The notes beneath the pieces were generated by a model. The model was not told where the DNA came from. It saw only the letters and a program-made list of their open reading frames with translations, and searched no databases. A program made the translations under genes and the position numbers. Positions 60,685 through 64,000 of a DNA stretch of 64,000 nt are shown here, in pieces (within the stretch, counting starts at the first letter, position 1; the number at the start of each line of letters is the position of its first letter). Where the stretch lies: the NCBI RefSeq assembly GCF_028532485.1, contig NZ_CP116942.1:2666001-2730000 (forward strand). Reading direction: 5' to 3'. This DNA is from Iamia majanohamensis (GTDB lineage Bacteria; Actinomycetota; Acidimicrobiia; Acidimicrobiales; Iamiaceae).

Positions 60685-62352
60685 TCAGGCCTCGACGACG
60701 AGGGGGACGATCATGGGGCGGCGGCGGGTGCGGTCGCTCACGAACTTGCCGGTGGTCTTGCGGACCACCCGGGCGTAGGCCTCGAGGTCCGCCTTGGCGT
60801 CGTCGGCCAGGGCCTCCTTGAGCTCCTGGCCCACGACCTGGCGGCACTCGTCGAGCATGTCCTCGGCCTCGTCGGCGTGGACCCAGCCCCGGGTGATGAT
60901 CTCGGGGCCCATGACCACCGCGCCGGCGTCGACGTCGACGGCGGCGATGACGACCACCACGCCCTCCTCGGCCAGCACCTTGCGGTCGCGCAGCACGCCG
61001 TGGCCCACGTCGCCGATGCCGAGGCCGTCGACGTAGAGGTAGCCCGCGGGCACCCGGTCGACCTTGCGCACGCCGTCGTCGGAGATCTGCACGCGGTCGC
61101 CGTCCTCGCACAGGAGGATGTGGTCCTCGGCCAGGCCCATGGTGCGGGCCAGCTGGGCGTGGTGGACCATGTGCTTGTACTCGCCGTGCACGGGGATGAA
61201 CCACTGGGGCTTGGCGATCGAGTGGTAGGTCTTCAGCTCGTCGGCCTTGGCGTGTCCGGTGGCGTGCACGTCCTCCAGGCCCGAGTGCACGACCTGCACC
61301 CCCAGGCGCATGAGGCCGTCGATCACCTTGGACACGTTCATCTCGTTGCCCGGGATCGGGTGCGAGCTGAGGATGACGGTGTCGTCCTCGTCGAGCTGGA
61401 TGAACTTGGAGCGCTTGTCGGCCATGAGGGCGAGGGCCGACATGGGCTCGCCCTGCGAGCCGGTGGAGATCACGCACACCTTGCCCGGGGGCAGGTCGCC
61501 GACGTCGTCGATGTCGCGCAGGTGCGAGTCCGGGATGCGCAGCAGCCCCATCTCCCGGGCCAGGCGCACGTTCTTCTTCATCGACAGGCCGAGGGTGGCG
61601 ACCACTCGGTCGTAGGCGATGGCGGCATCCGCGATCTGCTGGATGCGGTGGATGTGGCTGGCGAAGCAGGTGGTGATGATGCGCCGGCCCTCGTGGGCGT
61701 GGAACAGGTCGTAGAGGACCTTGCCGACGGTGGTCTCGCTGCGGGAGTGGCCGTGCTGGTCGGCGTTGGTGGAGTCGGCCAGCAGCAGGCGGATGCCCTC
61801 GTCCTCGGCGATGGCGCCGATGGCGGCCAGGTCGGTGAGGCGGCCGTCGACGGGCGTGAGGTCGAGCTTGAAGTCGCCGCTGTGGAGGATGGTCCCCTGC
61901 GGCGTGTGGATGGCCACGCCCAGGGCGTGGGGCACCGAGTGGGTGACGGGCACGAACTCGAGGTCGAAGGGCCCGATCGACAGGCGCTCTCGGTCGGTGA
62001 CCGGGATCATCTCGGTGCGGTCGAGGAGGCCGGCCTCCTCGATGCGGTTGCGGGCCAGGGCCAGCGACAGGGCCGAGCCGATGAGGGGGAACGAGGCGTC
62101 GCGCAGCAGGAACGAGAGCCCGCCGTGGTGGTCCTCGTGGCCGTGGGTGACGATGCAGCCGACGATGTTGTCGCGGCGCTCGAGCAGCCAGGTGAAGTCG
62201 GGCAGCACCAGGTCGACGCCGAGCATGTCGGCGTCGGGGAACATGAGCCCGCAGTCGATGAGGAGGATCTTCCCCTCGACCTCGATCGCCGCGCAGTTGC
62301 GGCCGATCTCCCCGAGGCCTCCGAGGAAGGTGACGTGGACGGCCTTGGGCAT
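60685..62352 (-). CDS. rnj: Ribonuclease J
   Basis: A 555-residue metallo-beta-lactamase/beta-CASP RNase with 5'-3' exo- and endonuclease activity. The metal site is IVTHGHEDHHGGLSFLLRDA, with GSALSLALARNRIEE, ADSTNADQHGHSRSETTVGK, VISTGSQGEPMSALALMADK and ILSSHPIPGNEMNVSKVIDG defining the beta-CASP fold. It follows dapA, 41 bases away, as in Mycobacterium (dapA-rnj). Confidence 0.97.
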   Translation of the reverse strand: MPKAVHVTFLGGLGEIGRNCAAIEVEGKILLIDCGLMFPDADMLGVDLVLPDFTWLLERRDNIVGCIVTHGHEDHHGGLSFLLRDASFPLIGSALSLALARNRIEEAGLLDRTEMIPVTDRERLSIGPFDLEFVPVTHSVPHALGVAIHTPQGTILHSGDFKLDLTPVDGRLTDLAAIGAIAEDEGIRLLLADSTNADQHGHSRSETTVGKVLYDLFHAHEGRRIITTCFASHIHRIQQIADAAIAYDRVVATLGLSMKKNVRLAREMGLLRIPDSHLRDIDDVGDLPPGKVCVISTGSQGEPMSALALMADKRSKFIQLDEDDTVILSSHPIPGNEMNVSKVIDGLMRLGVQVVHSGLEDVHATGHAKADELKTYHSIAKPQWFIPVHGEYKHMVHHAQLARTMGLAEDHILLCEDGDRVQISDDGVRKVDRVPAGYLYVDGLGIGDVGHGVLRDRKVLAEEGVVVVIAAVDVDAGAVVMGPEIITRGWVHADEAEDMLDECRQVVGQELKEALADDAKADLEAYARVVRKTTGKFVSDRTRRRPMIVPLVVEA

Positions 62353-62392
62353 CAGCGCCGACGCAGACGGGTGGGACGGGTGGTCTTCAGCA

Positions 62393-63307
62393 TCAGTGGG
62401 CGGCCGCCCCGGCCCCGGCGTCGGCGAGTATGCCGAGCTCGGCGGCCACGGCGCGGGCCTCGTCGGCCAGCCCGGGCGGCACCGGGCCCATGGGGCCCCG
62501 GCACGATCCCACCGGCATGCCGAGCACCTCGAGCATGACCTTGGTCGGGACCGGGTTGGGGGCCGCGTCGGTGCCCTCGAAGGCGAAGGACCGCAGCAGG
62601 CGGGCGTTCAGCTCGCGGGCCCGGGCGACGTCGCCGGCGGCGAAGGCGTCGATGACCTCCGCCTGCTCCCGGGCGCACCAGTGGGTGGCCACGCCGACGG
62701 TGCCGACGGCGCCGATCGCGAGCAGGGGCAGGGTGAGGCGGTCCTCGCCGCTGTAGACCTCGAAGTCGTCCGGTGCGTCGCGCACCAGGTGGGCCGTGGC
62801 GGACAGGTCGCCGGCGGCGTCCTTCACGGCGACGACGTTCTCGACGTCGTGGGCCAGCTCCAGGAGGGTCTCCTGGCCGATCTTGCGGCCCGTCCGGATG
62901 GGGATGTCGTAGAGCATCACCGGGCGGTCGGTCGACGCCGCGATGGCCCGGAAGTGGATCAGCAGGCCGGCCTGCGAGGGGCGGTTGTAGTACGGCGTGA
63001 CGGCGAGGATGCCGTCGTAGCCGATCTCGGTGGCCTCCTCGGTGAGGGTCACGCTGTGGCCGGTGTCGTTGGTGGTCGACCCGGCGATGAGGGGCACGTC
63101 GACCGCGTCGCGGACGGCCCGGAACAGGTCCAGGCGCTGGGCGTCGGGCAGCGTGGGGCTCTCGCCGGTGGTGCCGGCGACGACGAGGCCGTCGTTGCCC
63201 TGGGCCACCAGCCAGCGGGCCAGCTCGGCGGCGCGGTCGAGGTCGAGCTCGCCCCCCTCGGTGAAGGGGGTGACCATGGCGGTGAGGACCCGCCCGAAGC
63301 GGGCCAT
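62393..63307 (-). CDS. dapA: 4-hydroxy-tetrahydrodipicolinate synthase
   Basis: A 304-residue Schiff-base aldolase, the first committed step of diaminopimelate/lysine synthesis. It has FGRVLTAMVTPFTEGGELDL, VAGTTGESPTLPDAQRLDLF, ILAVTPYYNRPSQAGLLIHF and the catalytic lysine in NVVAVKDAAGDLSATAHLV. dapD, dapC, dapE and dapF are in the same window. Confidence 0.96.
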   Translation of the reverse strand: MARFGRVLTAMVTPFTEGGELDLDRAAELARWLVAQGNDGLVVAGTTGESPTLPDAQRLDLFRAVRDAVDVPLIAGSTTNDTGHSVTLTEEATEIGYDGILAVTPYYNRPSQAGLLIHFRAIAASTDRPVMLYDIPIRTGRKIGQETLLELAHDVENVVAVKDAAGDLSATAHLVRDAPDDFEVYSGEDRLTLPLLAIGAVGTVGVATHWCAREQAEVIDAFAAGDVARARELNARLLRSFAFEGTDAAPNPVPTKVMLEVLGMPVGSCRGPMGPVPPGLADEARAVAAELGILADAGAGAAAH

Positions 63308-63410
63308 CAGCGGCAGGGGGAGGGAACGGTCATCGCCGCGACCCTACCCCTCGCCACCAGGTGGGATGCCTTCCGTTGCGGCGCCCCGGGCCGGGGCCCC
63401 TCCGGGGCGG

Positions 63411-64000
63411 TCAGGCCGGAGCCCCGCTGCCCGCCTCGCCCTCGGCGAGGGCGAACATCTCGTACTCCTCGCCGGTGTCGGCCATGTCCTCGAACTGGAT
63501 CACGCCGATCTCGCCGAACTTCTGGCGCAGCCAGCCGTCGCCGGCGTCGAGCAGGCCCAGCTTCTTGCAGTTGGGGACGATCTTGGTGAACAGCATCTGC
63601 TGGAACAGCTGGCGCTGCGGGAGGTCGGCGATGACGGGGATGACCTCCTTGGGGGACATGCCCATGCGCTCCCACACCTCCTGCTGCAGGAAGCGGTCAC
63701 GCATCCGCAGGGCCGCCTCGAAGGCGAACTCCTGGCGCTCCTTGAGCTCGGCGGTGGTGAGGCCCTCGTAGTACTCCTTCAGCGACAGGACGCCGAAGGC
63801 CACGTGGCGGGCCTCGTCGCTCATCACGTAGCGGAGCAGCTGCTTGAGGAGCGGTTCGGTGGTCATCTGGTGCATGAAGCCGAAGGCGGCCAGGGCCAGG
63901 CCCTCGACCATGATCTGCATGCCCAGGTAGGTCATGTCCCACCGGCTGTCCTCGACGATGTCGTCGAGCAGCAGGCCCAGGTGGGCGTTGACCGGGTAGG
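63411..64000 (-). CDS. Ferritin-like diiron protein, C-terminal part (runs off right edge)
   Basis: About 196 C-terminal residues are visible; the start is beyond the right edge. The helical bundle carries iron-ligand motifs of the ferritin-like superfamily: MIVEGLALAAFGF-like (seen as GMQIMVEGLALAAFGFMHQM) and YVMSDEARHVAFGVLSLKEY, giving a Glu and an E/DxxxH pair. This may be an oxidase or oxygenase of the AurF/R2-like type; the N-terminal half needed to decide is missing. It is 103 bases upstream of dapA on the same strand. Confidence 0.8.
   Translation of the reverse strand, partial: YPVNAHLGLLLDDIVEDSRWDMTYLGMQIMVEGLALAAFGFMHQMTTEPLLKQLLRYVMSDEARHVAFGVLSLKEYYEGLTTAELKERQEFAFEAALRMRDRFLQQEVWERMGMSPKEVIPVIADLPQRQLFQQMLFTKIVPNCKKLGLLDAGDGWLRQKFGEIGVIQFEDMADTGEEYEMFALAEGEAGSGAPA

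Noticed and set aside
57916-62538. A 1540-codon open frame on the plus strand across ftsK, rnj and dapA
   Set aside because: It is antisense to three certain genes, rich in Gly/His/Val/Asp from reverse-read GC-rich codons, and resembles no protein family. High GC leaves few stop codons in opposite frames.
1-64000. tRNA, rRNA, tmRNA, prophage or secretion-system genes
   Set aside because: No TTCGA-type T-loop cloverleaf, rRNA-like block or phage structural gene was noticed in reading; a dedicated search could still reveal a short RNA.

Overview
The window is a very GC-rich, densely coded chromosomal segment with many GTG starts and 4-base GTGA stop/start overlaps. It is almost certainly from an actinomycete-type bacterium (Actinomycetota). 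A class II B12-dependent ribonucleotide reductase, a SpoVS-like protein, the DapC/D/E succinylase route and a mycothiol-type arsenate reductase fit a deep actinobacterial lineage such as Acidimicrobiia; that class-level guess is inference. The gene order dapA, rnj, ftsK, pgsA, recA, miaB, miaA, dapF, hflX, lexA, LysM protein, nrdR (read right to left) matches the order known in Mycobacterium tuberculosis (Rv2753c down to Rv2718c). This is therefore mostly conserved chromosome with small accessory insertions.

Layout. 1-2288: an arsenic island with divergent arsR and arsI-acr3-arsC and a mirrored pair of 18-bp operators. 2289-3770: an IS110-family element with a candidate bridge-RNA leader. 3904-12928: a DUF5996 protein, nrdJ with a paired NrdR-like site, a YceI/MarR divergent pair, a molybdopterin oxidoreductase and a RibD-like reductase. 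12950-14803: nrdR, an SOS LysM protein and lexA around an array of four LexA-like sites. 14840-18614: subtilase, peroxiredoxin, dapE and dapD. 18632-31787: a long minus-strand run of two twin membrane proteins, dapC, tyrA, two tandem pheA-like genes, hflX, dapF, miaA and miaB, interrupted only by a plus-strand aquaporin. 31833-33641: spoVS and recA, with three hairpins behind recA and a LexA box inside its promoter.

33693-46311 is more accessory: a TauE/LysR pair, a DUF4214 protein, a large choice-of-anchor/5'-nucleotidase lipoprotein, an ECF sigma factor with a membrane partner, cinA, a nuclease/phosphatase-fold protein and four copies of an interspersed palindrome. 46327-49924 holds an aldehyde dehydrogenase and two malyl-CoA-lyase-like enzymes. 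50048-64000 returns to core genes (pgsA, rimO, ftsK, rnj, dapA) mixed with a DUF3754 protein, an F420-type oxidoreductase, a PhoD-like phosphatase flanked by two different palindromic repeat arrays, a CDGSH protein, a DUF4395 protein and a methyltransferase. A ferritin-like gene runs off the right edge.

How the parts connect. DapA, DapD, DapC, DapE and DapF give nearly the whole succinylase route to meso-diaminopimelate and lysine (only DapB of the later steps is not here). LexA, RecA and the LysM protein form an SOS core whose operators can be read directly. NrdR probably controls nrdJ. No prophage, CRISPR array, tRNA or rRNA was recognised. The least explained features are the intergenic palindromic repeats, the tandem pheA pair and the twin membrane proteins.
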